This document shows positions 17,443-26,879 of a stretch of DNA of 64,000 bases, piece by piece. The DNA lies in NCBI RefSeq assembly GCF_001571045.1, contig NZ_BCSV01000007.1:37843-101842 (forward strand), given 5' to 3'. Within the stretch, counting starts at the first letter, position 1, and every line of letters begins with the position of its first letter. The notes beneath the pieces were generated by a model. The model ran no database searches. It saw only the letters and a program-made list of their open reading frames with translations, and was not told the DNA's origin. The translations under genes and the position numbers were made by a program. The stretch is from Curtobacterium ammoniigenes NBRC 101786 (lineage in GTDB: Bacteria > Actinomycetota > Actinomycetes > Actinomycetales > Microbacteriaceae).

Positions 17443-18740
17443 CGTTGGCGCTGACGCCGGAACAGCAGGCGGTATTCGACTTCATCGAGTCGACGAAGGA
17501 GCATGTCTTCATCACCGGCCGGGCCGGAACCGGGAAATCGACGCTGCTCAATCACCTGGCCTGGCACACCGACAAGCAGGTCGTCATCTGCGCGCCGACC
17601 GGTGTCGCCGCGCTGAACGTCGGTGGACAGACGATCCATTCGCTGTTTCGGCTGCCGATCGGGTTGATCGCCGACAGCGACATCTCGCTGAACGCGGAGA
17701 TCCGGAAGCTGCTCAACACGATCGACACCGTGGTGATCGACGAGGTGTCGATGGTGAATGCCGACCTCGTCGATGCGATCGACCGGGTGCTGCGCAAGGC
17801 GCGGGGACGCGCTCTCGACGCGTTCGGCGGCGCGCAGATCGTCATGTTCGGCGATCCGTATCAGCTACCGCCGGTGCCCGGCGACGCGGACGAGCGCGCA
17901 TACTTTCACGACCACTACCGCTCGATGTGGTTTTTCGACGCGAAGGTGTGGCTGGACGCCCCACTGCACATCGTGGAACTCGCGACGGTGCATCGGCAGA
18001 AGGATCCACGGTTCGCGGCGATGCTGACCGCCGTGCGGCACGGACGCGTGACCGCAGAGATCGCCGAGGAGCTCAACCGAGCCGGTGCGCGGACGGCCCC
18101 GGACGATGCGATCACCCTCGCCACGCGGAACGACACGGTGTCCCGAATCAACAAGGCCGCGCTCGATCGGCTCCCCGGGCGCGTGAAGACCGCGCGTGCG
18201 GAGGTCACGGGCGACTTCGGCGGTCGAACCTTCCCCGCTGACGAAGCGCTCGAGCTGAAGCCGGGCGCACGGGTGATGTTCCTCCGCAACGATGCGGACC
18301 AGCGCTGGGTGAACGGCACGATCGGGGTGGTCACAACCATTCGTGACACCGTCTGGGTCGAGGTCGACGGCGAAGAGTTCGAGGTCCAGCCGAGCGTGTG
18401 GGAGAAGATCAAGTACTCGTACTCCGCGTCGACGAAGGAGCTCCGGAAGGACACGGTTGGCGAGTTCCAGCAGTTCCCGCTCCGGCTCGCCTGGGCGGTG
18501 ACAATCCACAAGTCGCAGGGCAGCACGTACGACCGGGCGATGCTCGAACTCGGGGACCGGGTCTTCAGCGCCGGTCAGACGTATGTGGCGCTGAGCCGCC
18601 TCACCAACCTCGGCGGCCTATACATGTCGCGACCGCTCCGACCGAGCGACATCATCGTGGACACCGATGTCCGCCGATTCATGTCGGAGGCGCCGCGCAT
18701 CGTCGCGACCGCGCTCGAGCGGCCCGCAGACCGCGCCTGA
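17439..18740 (+). CDS. PIF1/RecD-like AAA helicase
   Basis: A 433-aa superfamily 1B helicase-like ATPase. Walker A is GRAGTGKSTLL at about residues 27-37, motif Ia ICAPTGVAALNVGGQTIHS, Walker B VVIDEVSMV, motif III MFGDPYQLPPV, and motifs V/VI include WAVTIHKSQGSTYD and TYVALSRLTNLGGLY. All core motifs are intact, so it should be an active 5'-3' DNA helicase. There are no extra nuclease or accessory domains. It is translationally coupled to the CtaG-like gene, which gives no functional hint. Confidence 0.88.
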   Translation: MTLALTPEQQAVFDFIESTKEHVFITGRAGTGKSTLLNHLAWHTDKQVVICAPTGVAALNVGGQTIHSLFRLPIGLIADSDISLNAEIRKLLNTIDTVVIDEVSMVNADLVDAIDRVLRKARGRALDAFGGAQIVMFGDPYQLPPVPGDADERAYFHDHYRSMWFFDAKVWLDAPLHIVELATVHRQKDPRFAAMLTAVRHGRVTAEIAEELNRAGARTAPDDAITLATRNDTVSRINKAALDRLPGRVKTARAEVTGDFGGRTFPADEALELKPGARVMFLRNDADQRWVNGTIGVVTTIRDTVWVEVDGEEFEVQPSVWEKIKYSYSASTKELRKDTVGEFQQFPLRLAWAVTIHKSQGSTYDRAMLELGDRVFSAGQTYVALSRLTNLGGLYMSRPLRPSDIIVDTDVRRFMSEAPRIVATALERPADRA

Positions 18741-18769
18741 GGCACCGCCCGGGTGCCCCGTCGCTCGAA

Positions 18770-19315
18770 TCAGACGTGGCGGGTGACGCGCGCCTCCCCG
18801 CGGATGGCTCGCAGGTACTGGCGGTCGGCGCCGAGCGCCGTGAGGACGAGGATCGCACCGACGATGAGGTGGAAGACGCAGTCGGTGACGTTCGCCGCAA
18901 AGATGTTCGCACCGGTGGTCATGAACACGAATCCGTAGACCCCGAGGAACAGGCAGACGATCCCGACGAGCAGGTTCATGCCCCGCGCGCCGAGCACGGT
19001 GCCGAGGCCGCCGATGAAGAGCAGCGCGCCGAAGATGCCCCAGATGGCGGCCATGCCCGGGTTCACGTGGAACGAATTCCAGAGGTAGCCGCCGTTCGTG
19101 CCGAGCAAGGTGGCGTGATTGTCACCGGCGAAGAAGAAGCCGAGGAAGCTCCAGATCACGAACATCGTGCCCGCTGTCATCGCGAGGCCGCGGTTCGGTG
19201 ACCCCGTCAGACCTGGTTCCTTGATGGCCACTTCGGTTCCTTCCTCACTGTCCTCAACGGGAGCACTCTGCCGTCCGTAGGCTGGCGCTGCGATGGAGGC
19301 GTTCGCACGTGCCAT
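18770..19315 (-). CDS. DUF4383-like four-helix membrane protein
   Basis: A 181-aa protein with a polar N-terminus of about 45 residues and then four hydrophobic segments (LAMTAGTMFVIWSFLGFFF, MAAIWGIFGALLFIGGLG, NLLVGIVCLFLGVYGFVFM, CVFHLIVGAILVLTAL). The layout and the NHATLLGTNGGY and NVTDCVFHLIVG motifs match DUF4383 proteins. The function is unknown. The ATG at 19315 (MARANASIAAP) is preferred; the frame stays open upstream to 19447 but there overlaps the region before the divergent PAP2 gene. Confidence 0.75.
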   Translation of the reverse strand: MARANASIAAPAYGRQSAPVEDSEEGTEVAIKEPGLTGSPNRGLAMTAGTMFVIWSFLGFFFAGDNHATLLGTNGGYLWNSFHVNPGMAAIWGIFGALLFIGGLGTVLGARGMNLLVGIVCLFLGVYGFVFMTTGANIFAANVTDCVFHLIVGAILVLTALGADRQYLRAIRGEARVTRHV

Positions 19316-19469
19316 CGGAGCGGTCCGCTGCTGAACGGGATGCTGGACGTTCTCAGCGTGCGGCTGCCTGTCAAACGGTACCGTGTCGGGTCGCTGACGA
19401 CCCAATCGCAGCGCTGTCCGAAGCCGGACGGCGACACCACCGATCACGACCGCGAGGAGGACGATCCCT

Positions 19470-20351
19470 GTGACGAGGAGCCCTGTTCGGGACCGCGCTG
19501 AGCCGTCGTCGCGCGCGGCGCGTTCGGCGCGGCGTGCCCGCTGGGCGATGCTGTCGGCGGTGGGTTTCGTGATCGTGCCTCTCGTCTACGTGGCCGCTGT
19601 GCGGACGGCCACGGGCCAGCGGATCGAAGATGCCGCCCTGAGCGGTGTGAGCCGAACGAATCTCTTCGGATCGGACACCGTGCTGAACGTCATCTCGGTT
19701 CCCGTCGTACTCCTGTTGATCGTGGTCGTCGCGGTCGTCGGGTTGGTTCGGCGGAGACTGGCCGTGGGGATCGCTGCCGTCGTTGTCCTGCTCGGCGCGG
19801 GCGCCACGGCGACGCTGTTCAAGCGTATCGCCGGGCGTCCCGAGATCGCCGGGTCGACGACCCCCAACTCGTACCCGTCCGGCCATGCGGCCATCGCGTT
19901 GGCGGCGCTGTTCGCGGTGCTCATGGTCACGCCCCGACGGTTCCGGCCTGCGCTGACGGTGATCGGCGCCGCCTATGCGGTCGTCGTGGCGAATCAGACC
20001 GTCGTCTATGGGTGGCATCGCATGAGCGACATCGTCGGTGCCTGCGGTGTGGCGGTGTTCTGGCTCGGGCTCGTCCGTGCCGTCGGACCGGTCGTCGACC
20101 GGGAGGCGCGCAGCGACCGAGCGGGTCGCGTCGCCCCCCAACGGCTCCTTGCGATCGTCCTCGGCGGCGCCGGCGGTATCGCCGTCCTCGGCACGGTCAT
20201 CGCACTGCTGTTCGCGGTGCTTGGCGGCGTGCATCACGACCAGGAGGCGCTCCTCATCGCCGGCAGGCTCGCTGCGATCGCGTCGGTGCTGATCACGGTT
20301 CTCGTGGTCACGCTCCTCGACCGGCGGGCGCCGGAACCGAGCGTGGTGTGA
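19470..20351 (+). CDS. PAP2-family phosphatase, membrane-bound
   Basis: A 293-aa phosphatidic-acid-phosphatase type 2 protein with about six transmembrane segments. The signature is split as usual: C1 KRIAGRPEI (about 112-120), C2 SYPSGHAA, and C3 VYGWHRMSDIVGA (catalytic His, then Asp). The C3 arginine precedes MSD, so the order HRxxD is kept. It probably dephosphorylates a lipid phosphate or undecaprenyl diphosphate at the outer face of the membrane; the substrate is not predictable. The start is GTG at 19470. Confidence 0.85.
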   Translation: MTRSPVRDRAEPSSRAARSARRARWAMLSAVGFVIVPLVYVAAVRTATGQRIEDAALSGVSRTNLFGSDTVLNVISVPVVLLLIVVVAVVGLVRRRLAVGIAAVVVLLGAGATATLFKRIAGRPEIAGSTTPNSYPSGHAAIALAALFAVLMVTPRRFRPALTVIGAAYAVVVANQTVVYGWHRMSDIVGACGVAVFWLGLVRAVGPVVDREARSDRAGRVAPQRLLAIVLGGAGGIAVLGTVIALLFAVLGGVHHDQEALLIAGRLAAIASVLITVLVVTLLDRRAPEPSVV

Positions 20352-20396
20352 CGTGAGCCGGAGCCGGCGAGTCCTCCGCGCCTCCTGACCGGGGTA

Positions 20397-21248
20397 TCAG
20401 CGGGGGTTGGCGGCCAGGAACCCGGCGAGCGACTGCGGGGCGTTGCCGGTCAGGGCCTCGACGTCGCCGCTGACCGGAGCCATGGCGTTGCTCCCGATCG
20501 CGGTGTAGGTGCTCACCCAGGCGTCGACCTGCCAGTCGGGTGCGCCATAGGCCGCCCGTGAGCGGTACGCCTCGTCGACGCTTTCGTTGTGGAACGTGAC
20601 GGGGCGGTTGCGGATGCGACTGATCGTCGCTGCGACGTCCGCCATGCTGAGCGCTTCGGGGCCGGTCATGTCGTAGACCTTGCCGGCGTGCGAGGGCGGA
20701 TCCGCGAGGACGGCGGCAGCGGAGGCGGCCACATCCGCGCGGGTGACGAGGGCTGCGCGCCCGTCGCCCGCTGGACCGCGGATGACGTCGTCGCCGCCGA
20801 CGAGCTCCTCCATGAAGTCGATGTAGAAGTTGTCGCGGAGGAAGGTCCAGCCCATCCCGGATGCCCGGATGTGATCCTCCGTGCCGAAGTGGTCACGCGC
20901 GAGCGTGAAGACCGCATCGGGCGCTGCCGCGACGAACGACGTGTAGACGATGTGCCCCACCCCGGCCGCGGCCGCGGCGTCGATGAAGGAGCGGTGTTCG
21001 TCCAGGCGGGTTGCGCTCTCCGATGCCGACACCATGAACAGCGTGTGCACGCCCCGCAGCGCGGCGACCGACGCGGCCCGGTCGTTGTAGCTGAACGGAT
21101 GGACGGTGCTGTTCGGGAGCTCCGGAGCCCGTGCCGGGGTACGCGCGAGCAGGCGGAGTGCCAGCCCGCGCTCTGCGAGCTGCTGCGCGACGAGGCGGCC
21201 GACGGTTCCCGTCACGCCGGTGACGGCGATAGGAGCGGTGCTGGTCAT
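20397..21248 (-). CDS. NmrA-like NAD(P)-dependent oxidoreductase/epimerase
   Basis: A 283-aa Rossmann protein of the atypical SDR (NmrA / NAD(P)H-azoreductase-like) group. The cofactor motif VTGVTGTVGRLVAQQL lies at residues 8-24, LRLLARTPAR follows as the NADP-type second strand, and HIVYTSFVAAAPD replaces a classical YxxxK active site. Such proteins act as quinone/azo reductases or redox sensors; the substrate is unknown. It is a single gene, convergent with the PAP2 phosphatase (45-bp gap). Confidence 0.85.
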   Translation of the reverse strand: MTSTAPIAVTGVTGTVGRLVAQQLAERGLALRLLARTPARAPELPNSTVHPFSYNDRAASVAALRGVHTLFMVSASESATRLDEHRSFIDAAAAAGVGHIVYTSFVAAAPDAVFTLARDHFGTEDHIRASGMGWTFLRDNFYIDFMEELVGGDDVIRGPAGDGRAALVTRADVAASAAAVLADPPSHAGKVYDMTGPEALSMADVAATISRIRNRPVTFHNESVDEAYRSRAAYGAPDWQVDAWVSTYTAIGSNAMAPVSGDVEALTGNAPQSLAGFLAANPR

Positions 21249-21289
21249 GGGTCGATCATTGCAACGGAGGCTGTCACGGCCAAGAAAAG

Positions 21290-23350
21290 TTAGTCCTCAC
21301 CAGTGATGATTGCTCGAACGTGTTCGATCGGCAGTTTCGGCTCTCGGTGCTCAGTCAGGAGCCCGTTCGCCTCCTGCTCGGTGTCGGTCAGCTGCGTGTA
21401 GCAGAAGCCGGCGAGGAACGGGCTCGAGCGAACGGCGTCGAGCAGCGCTCCGATCCGCTGAGCGAAGTCGTGGGCGTCGGATGCTGTCGAGTATCCCCAG
21501 GCTCCCCCCGTGCGCTGCCCCACCTCGTACCGCACGCCGCCGAACTCTGTGAGCATGACCGCAGGGGCGTGCCCGAGCCCTCCTTCCGCGCGGGGTGCTC
21601 CAGCGGCTCCCGATACAGCACGCCCAGCCGACGTCGACGCCCTATGACCCCGCATGCAGCCAGCGTCGTCGGACAGGAGCACGCGACGTCCGGCCGGACC
21701 GATTCCCCCGAGGAGACGGGCGCGCGCCGCGTCATCTGCGTAGGTGGCCGCGAGCGTCTGGCCGGAGGCCTCGTAGTCGTGGATCGTGATGATGTCCGAA
21801 TCCACGTGCTCCCATCCGTCGTTCGAGATCACGGGGCGTGTGGGGTCGAGTGCGCGGGTCACCGACGCGAGCGCCGTGGCGTACGCGCGCTGGGCGGGAT
21901 CGTGCGCAATGTGCTGGACGCCCCAGCTCTCGTTCACGGGCACCCAGGTGACGATCGAGGGGTGTGAAAGGTCGCGCTGCACGGCCTCGACCCATTCATG
22001 CATGAGCAGCTCGATGCTGCGACGCGAGAACGCGAAGGCGCCCGGCGTCTCGCCCCACACGAGGAGGCCGAGCCGATCGGCCCAGAACAGGAATCGCGGG
22101 TCTTCGATCTTCTGGTGCACGCGTGTCGCGTTGAATCCGAGATCGCGAATCAATTCGACCTCGCGCCGCAGGGCAATGCGCGACGGCGCCGCGAGCAGCG
22201 ATTCCGGCCAGTAGCCCTGATTGAGCACCGAGCGCACGAAGTAGGGGCGGTCGTTGAGCAGGAATCGGCCATGCTCAACTCCGACCTGCCGGAGGCCGAA
22301 GTACGAAGACACAGCATCGACCGCTTGGCCACTGCCATTGACAAGTTCGACGGTCGCATCGATGAGCCGGGGCTGCTCGGGGGACCAGAGCAACCGGTCG
22401 TACCCCTGGCCGTTCGCCATTGCCGGCAGGCCGATGGTCACCTCGACCGCGCCTGCCGCGTCCCGAGGCAGCGGCACCAGTGCGGCGCCGAGCGGTTGGC
22501 CGCCGAAGTCGGCCGCGATTCGGATCGACGCGCCGACCGAGGCGCGTCCGCGCAAGTCAACGCTTGCGCGGACCTGGCCGCCGACGACGTCCGGAGTCCA
22601 CTGCACGCGCGCGATCGAGGCGTCCGGCACGGCCTCGAGCCAGACGGTCTGCCAGATACCCGTCGTGCGGTGGTACCAGATCGAGTGCGGGTCGCGTTGC
22701 CAGTCCTGCTTGCCGCGCGGCTGTTCGACATCGTGCGGGTCGTCTTCGGCGCGAACCACGAGGTCGAGCTCACGCGACGGATCCGGCGATGCTGTCCGAT
22801 GGCGTCGAACCACTTCGGTCACGTCGAGCGTGAACGGGGTGTGGCCACCCTCGTGCGTGCCGACGGACTCTTCGTCGAGCCACACCTGGCATCGGTAGTC
22901 GACCGCCCCGAAGTGCAGCAGGATGCGGACCCGGTCGGCCGACATCGGGTCGTCGTGCGTGGCGCTGTCGAACGCGGCGAGGTCGAGACCGGCCGCGCCC
23001 AGGTCGGCGAGCCCGATGCCGCGTCGATACCAGACGACCGGGTGGAACCCGGTGTCGCCGACGCCAGAGGCCTTCGACTCCGGTGGGAACGGTACCCGGA
23101 TGCGCCGTTCCGGGCTTTCGGCCGTGCTCCAACCGAGGTCCGTGTGCCACGCCTCCCGCATGCCGATGTCCGCGTCGTCGTGGCGGAACGCCCACACGCC
23201 GTCGAGATCCGCCCAGCGTCGGCGCAGCAACTGAGGGCGCGGGTATTCGCCGTCCTGTTCGGAGGCGCGGGGCAGGTCCGGCAGGCCGCCTTCGGCCGTG
23301 GGCGCTGCGTCCGATTCGGCGCCGGGCGCACTGCTGGTCAACGTCGTCAT
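21290..23350 (-). CDS. Glycoside hydrolase family 2
   Basis: A 686-aa intracellular GH2 enzyme of the beta-galactosidase/beta-glucuronidase-like type. It has an N-terminal sugar-binding jelly roll (about 45-200), an immunoglobulin-like domain, and a TIM barrel from about 330. Acid/base Glu474 lies in VPVNESWG and nucleophile Glu602 in MLTEFGG. There is no signal peptide, so it acts on imported oligosaccharides. The ATG at 23350 is chosen because a LacI-type operator (23369-23386) lies just upstream. It is divergent in regulation from the sugar importer but shares its operator sequence. Confidence 0.88.
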   Translation of the reverse strand: MTTLTSSAPGAESDAAPTAEGGLPDLPRASEQDGEYPRPQLLRRRWADLDGVWAFRHDDADIGMREAWHTDLGWSTAESPERRIRVPFPPESKASGVGDTGFHPVVWYRRGIGLADLGAAGLDLAAFDSATHDDPMSADRVRILLHFGAVDYRCQVWLDEESVGTHEGGHTPFTLDVTEVVRRHRTASPDPSRELDLVVRAEDDPHDVEQPRGKQDWQRDPHSIWYHRTTGIWQTVWLEAVPDASIARVQWTPDVVGGQVRASVDLRGRASVGASIRIAADFGGQPLGAALVPLPRDAAGAVEVTIGLPAMANGQGYDRLLWSPEQPRLIDATVELVNGSGQAVDAVSSYFGLRQVGVEHGRFLLNDRPYFVRSVLNQGYWPESLLAAPSRIALRREVELIRDLGFNATRVHQKIEDPRFLFWADRLGLLVWGETPGAFAFSRRSIELLMHEWVEAVQRDLSHPSIVTWVPVNESWGVQHIAHDPAQRAYATALASVTRALDPTRPVISNDGWEHVDSDIITIHDYEASGQTLAATYADDAARARLLGGIGPAGRRVLLSDDAGCMRGHRASTSAGRAVSGAAGAPRAEGGLGHAPAVMLTEFGGVRYEVGQRTGGAWGYSTASDAHDFAQRIGALLDAVRSSPFLAGFCYTQLTDTEQEANGLLTEHREPKLPIEHVRAIITGED

Positions 23351-23368
23351 GGCATCAGTGTGCTGTAA

Positions 23369-23386
23369 TTTTCCAGCGCTGTAAAA
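23369..23386. promoter_or_regulatory. LacI-type operator before the GH2 gene
   Basis: TTTTCCAGCGCTGTAAAA is an 18-bp palindrome with one mismatch per arm pair and centre AGCGCT, lying 19-36 bp upstream of the GH2 ATG. It shares CAGCGCTGTAA with the operator at 24519-24532. It is presumably bound by the LacI protein encoded next to it. Confidence 0.8.
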
Positions 23387-23412
23387 CGTCGACGTGAGAA
23401 TGGGCGTGGCGA

Positions 23413-24435
23413 TTATCGCGACGACGACGGCAGGGGTGCGCTCTCGCGGACGATGAGCGACCACTCCGCGAGACGATGCCGACCCAGGCCGTCGAACCCG
23501 TCCACACGCTCTTGCAGCATGTCGAGCGCCGATGCGGCGAGCCCGGTCAGGTCGGGCTTGATCGTCGTCAGACTCGGGCTCGTGAACGATGCCATCGCGA
23601 CGTCGTCCCAGCCGGTGATCGCGATCTCCTCCGGCACGCGGATCCCGCGTTCGGCGAGTGCACGAAGCGCACCGATCGCCGCGAGATCGTCTCGACAGAC
23701 GATCGCGTCGAACTCGATGCCCGCGTCCAACGCTTGGGTCAGCGCCGACGAGGCGGCGCCGGACTCGACCGCCGCGCTCGCCACCAGGAGCGACATGTCC
23801 AGGGGGAGTCCGGCCTCCTCGAGCCCCTCCTGATAGCCCAGGAGGCGCACCTTGGATGTGTAGGTCTGCCCACCTTCTTCGTGTCCCAGGAAGCCGATCC
23901 GCGTGCGTCCGAGGGCTGCGAGGTGGAGGGTGGCGGCTCGGGCGGCAGCCACGTTGTCGATCATCACGTGGTCAACGCTGATCGGCGCGGGCGCCTCACC
24001 CAGCAGGACGACGGGAACGTCGCGGCGGTGTCGCGCTATCTCGGTCGAGGTGAGCCGGGATGGTTGGAACAGCACGCCGTCGACGATCCCCGCTTCGGCA
24101 GCGGAGACGACGGCGCGTTCGCCTTCGAGTGTGCCGTCGGTCTGCTCGAGGAGCAAGCGGTAGCCGCGGTCTGCGGCGAGTGCCGACACCGTGTGGGCGA
24201 GTTCGGAGAAGTACGGGATGCGGACATCGGCAAAGACGAGTGCGAGCATCCCGCTCCTGCCGGTGGCAAGGCTTCGTCCGCGCGCGTCGGGCCGGTAGTC
24301 GAGTTCGTCGATGGCGCGCTGGACCCGGGAGCGCATGTCGTCGCTGACGTGCTCGAAGCCGCGCACCACGTTCGACACGGTCTTCATCGAGACCCCCGCC
24401 AAGTCGGCGACGTCCTGCAGTCGGACCTTCCCCAC
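23413..24435 (-). CDS. LacI-family repressor of the glycan utilisation island
   Basis: A 340-aa LacI/GalR regulator. The helix-turn-helix is VRLQDVADLAGVSMKTVSNVV at the N-terminus with hinge RSLATGRSGML, followed by a periplasmic-binding-protein-like effector domain with typical MIDNVAAARAATLHLAALG. I place the start at the GTG at 24435 (MGKVRLQDV), which has GAGAGGA 9 nt upstream; a GTG at 24465 would add ten residues. It sits between the GH2 gene and the importer operon and almost certainly represses both through the shared palindromes, with a sugar as inducer. Confidence 0.9.
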   Translation of the reverse strand: MGKVRLQDVADLAGVSMKTVSNVVRGFEHVSDDMRSRVQRAIDELDYRPDARGRSLATGRSGMLALVFADVRIPYFSELAHTVSALAADRGYRLLLEQTDGTLEGERAVVSAAEAGIVDGVLFQPSRLTSTEIARHRRDVPVVLLGEAPAPISVDHVMIDNVAAARAATLHLAALGRTRIGFLGHEEGGQTYTSKVRLLGYQEGLEEAGLPLDMSLLVASAAVESGAASSALTQALDAGIEFDAIVCRDDLAAIGALRALAERGIRVPEEIAITGWDDVAMASFTSPSLTTIKPDLTGLAASALDMLQERVDGFDGLGRHRLAEWSLIVRESAPLPSSSR

Positions 24436-24505
24436 GGCATACGTCCTCTCAACCGAAATCGGCACCGGGTGCGGAATCGTCCTCCGGCTGACTCGACAGT
24501 AGCGG

Positions 24506-24535
24506 TTGACATCGCCGTTTACAGCGCTGTAACTT
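24506..24535 (+). promoter_or_regulatory. Promoter and LacI operator of the sugar-importer operon
   Basis: TTGACA (24506-24511), an 18-bp spacer and TAACTT (24530-24535) form the promoter. TTACAGCGCTGTAA, a perfect 14-bp palindrome (24519-24532), lies in the spacer and overlaps the -10, the classical position for steric repression. Confidence 0.85.
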
Positions 24536-24634
24536 GCTCACGCACCCCCGGTCGGGTTCGCTTCCCGATCGATGCACCGCGTGTTGCACCTGCGACGCAA
24601 TCGTCGCCGGCTCGTACTCAAAGGAGAGCAGTAG

Positions 24635-25948
24635 ATGCCCAACAACCTCTTCCGACGCGCGACGGCCGGAGCGGCCGTCGTTGCGCTCGGGATCGCCCTC
24701 GCCGGCTGCAGCTCGTCCGGCACCACTACCAGCGCCAGCGTCAACGGGTCCGCCTACACCGGGCCGAAGGTCACTGTGACGTTCTGGAACGGCTGGACGG
24801 GTGGCGCCGCGCCGACGCTCGTCCCGAAGCTCGTCGCGCAGTTCAACGCGTCCCACAAGAACATCGTGGTCAAGGACGTCCCGATGCAGTGGGCAGACAT
24901 CTCGGCCAAGATGCCGCTCGCCATCAAGGCGGGCAAGGGACCGGATCTCGCGGTCGGACACGGCGACGACGTCGCCACGTACGCTGCGCAGGGTCTGCTG
25001 CAGAACAGCGGCGCGATCGTGAAGTCGCTCGGCTACACCGCGTCTGACTTTCCGGCGGGTCTCTTCGCCGGGAACCAGTACAAGGGCGTTCAGTACGGCG
25101 TCCCGTGGAGCGTGACGCCGCTCGGGCTCTACGTCAACAAGGACGTGTTGAAGAACGCGGGCATCGACCCGAGCGCGCCGGTCACCGACGCATCGACCAT
25201 GGACAAGAATCTCGCCGCGCTGAAAGCCAAGGGTGTGCAGGGCGAGTGGGTTGACGGGTACGTCTTCACCGGTACCTTCCAGTTCGAGTCGCTGCTGTGG
25301 CAGTACGGCGGCCAGCTCTTCAACAAGGGCGTCACGAAGGCCACGTTCAACTCCCCGGCCGGCGTGCAGGCGCTCACACGCATGGTCTCGATGATCAAGA
25401 ACGGCTACAGCCCGGCGAACGTCGCCCAGGACGGCGACATCAACGCACTGATCAAGGGGCAGACCGCCTACAACTGGAACGGCGTGTGGCAGACGACGAA
25501 CCCTGCCCTCGCCAAGGTGAACTGGACCGCCCAGGCCGTGCCGCAGATCGGCACGCAGAAGGCGGTCTGGTCGAGTTCAACGGACTGGATGTTCCCGGCG
25601 AACAAGGGGCAGGACAAGAACAAGACCCAGGCGGCAGCAACGTTCGTCAAGTGGATGAACGACCACTCGATGGGGTGGGCGGCCACTGGCGAGATCCCTG
25701 CTGCGAACTCCGTGCATAACAATCCCGCGCTGGTGCAGAAGTACCCGAACATCAAGCCGTTCCTCGACGAACTGCCCTACGCCCACTATGAGACCGTGTC
25801 TCCGGGCATCACGAACGCCGAGGCGGAGATCACGACCGCGGTGAACGAGGCCATCCTCGGCAAGCAGACCCCGCAGGCGGCGCTCGATGGCGCCGTCGCG
25901 CAGGCGGACAAGCTGCTCCAGCAGAACGCGCAGACCTACGGTGGCTAG
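24635..25948 (+). CDS. Sugar ABC transporter substrate-binding lipoprotein
   Basis: A 437-aa family 1 extracellular solute-binding protein. The signal peptide has lipobox LAGC at about residues 25-28. FWNGWTGGAAP opens the mature domain, and GVQYGVPWSVTPLGLYVNKDVL and AYNWNGVWQT are typical carbohydrate-binding segments. It likely captures arabino- or xylo-oligosaccharides released by the two GH43 enzymes encoded downstream; the ligand is inferred from context only. AAAGGAGA precedes the ATG by 8-9 nt. The gene runs directly into the first permease gene. Confidence 0.92.
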   Translation: MPNNLFRRATAGAAVVALGIALAGCSSSGTTTSASVNGSAYTGPKVTVTFWNGWTGGAAPTLVPKLVAQFNASHKNIVVKDVPMQWADISAKMPLAIKAGKGPDLAVGHGDDVATYAAQGLLQNSGAIVKSLGYTASDFPAGLFAGNQYKGVQYGVPWSVTPLGLYVNKDVLKNAGIDPSAPVTDASTMDKNLAALKAKGVQGEWVDGYVFTGTFQFESLLWQYGGQLFNKGVTKATFNSPAGVQALTRMVSMIKNGYSPANVAQDGDINALIKGQTAYNWNGVWQTTNPALAKVNWTAQAVPQIGTQKAVWSSSTDWMFPANKGQDKNKTQAAATFVKWMNDHSMGWAATGEIPAANSVHNNPALVQKYPNIKPFLDELPYAHYETVSPGITNAEAEITTAVNEAILGKQTPQAALDGAVAQADKLLQQNAQTYGG

Positions 25949-26879
25949 TACCACCCTGGTCACCCCGGCCGCGCGGAGCGCTCGCTCCGCGCGGCCCCGG
26001 GGCGTGCGCCGGAATCTGACGGCGTATGCATTCCTTGCACCCTTCCTCGTCCTGTTCTGCGTGTTCGTGCTCGGCCCGGCGATCTACGGGTTGTGGATCA
26101 GCCTGCACCGGTGGAACTCGCTGCTGCCGATCCACCCGTTCATCGGGCTGCAGAACTACGTCGACCTGTTCACGCCGGGCTCCACCACCTCTGGCGATTT
26201 CTGGCAGAGCATGGGCGCGACGGGCATCTTCACGCTGTGCAGCGTGCCGTTCCTCCTGGTTGTCCCGCTCGTGGCCGCGGTGCTGCTCAATCAGCGCATC
26301 CGCGGAACGACGGTCTTCCGCGGAATCTTCTTCGCCCCGTACGTGCTCGGTGTCGCCGTCATCGGCGTCATCTGGAAGTACCTGCTCGACCCGCAGTCCG
26401 GACCGCTCAACCATGTGCTCCAAGCCTTCGGCCTGCCGTCGAACACGCCCTGGACGGTCGACACGCCCTGGGTGTGGGTCTCGTTGGTCGGCGTGACCGT
26501 GTGGTGGACGTCGGGGCTCAACACGGTGATCATCCTCGCGGGCCTCAAGGGCATCGGCGCGGAGCTCTACGAGGCGGCCTCCCTGGATGGTGCGGGGACG
26601 ATTCGCAAGTTTTTCAGCGTGACGATTCCCGGCCTTCGGCCCGTCATGCTCTTCGTCACGACGACCACCATCCTCGCGTCGGCCAACATGTTCGGCCAGT
26701 CCTACCTGATGACACAGGGCGGACCCGGCAACGCGACCCGCACGGCCATCATGTACATCTCCAACGAGGGTCTGTCGCAGGGGCAGATGGGCGCGGCCTC
26801 GGCGATGAGCTATCTGCTCTTCGCAGTGCTCGCGGTGATCAGCATCGTCAACTTCCGCCTGCAACGAGAGAGGGACTGA
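25941..26879 (+). CDS. Sugar ABC transporter permease 1 (MalF-like)
   Basis: A 312-aa carbohydrate-uptake-1 type permease with six main transmembrane helices. The cytoplasmic EAA loop is YEAASLDGAGTIRKFFSVTIPGL at about residues 213-235. The GTG at 25941 overlaps the binding-protein stop by 8 bp; the frame is open upstream but there shadows the binding protein. The stop overlaps the next permease by one base. Confidence 0.92.
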   Translation: MASTTLVTPAARSARSARPRGVRRNLTAYAFLAPFLVLFCVFVLGPAIYGLWISLHRWNSLLPIHPFIGLQNYVDLFTPGSTTSGDFWQSMGATGIFTLCSVPFLLVVPLVAAVLLNQRIRGTTVFRGIFFAPYVLGVAVIGVIWKYLLDPQSGPLNHVLQAFGLPSNTPWTVDTPWVWVSLVGVTVWWTSGLNTVIILAGLKGIGAELYEAASLDGAGTIRKFFSVTIPGLRPVMLFVTTTTILASANMFGQSYLMTQGGPGNATRTAIMYISNEGLSQGQMGAASAMSYLLFAVLAVISIVNFRLQRERD

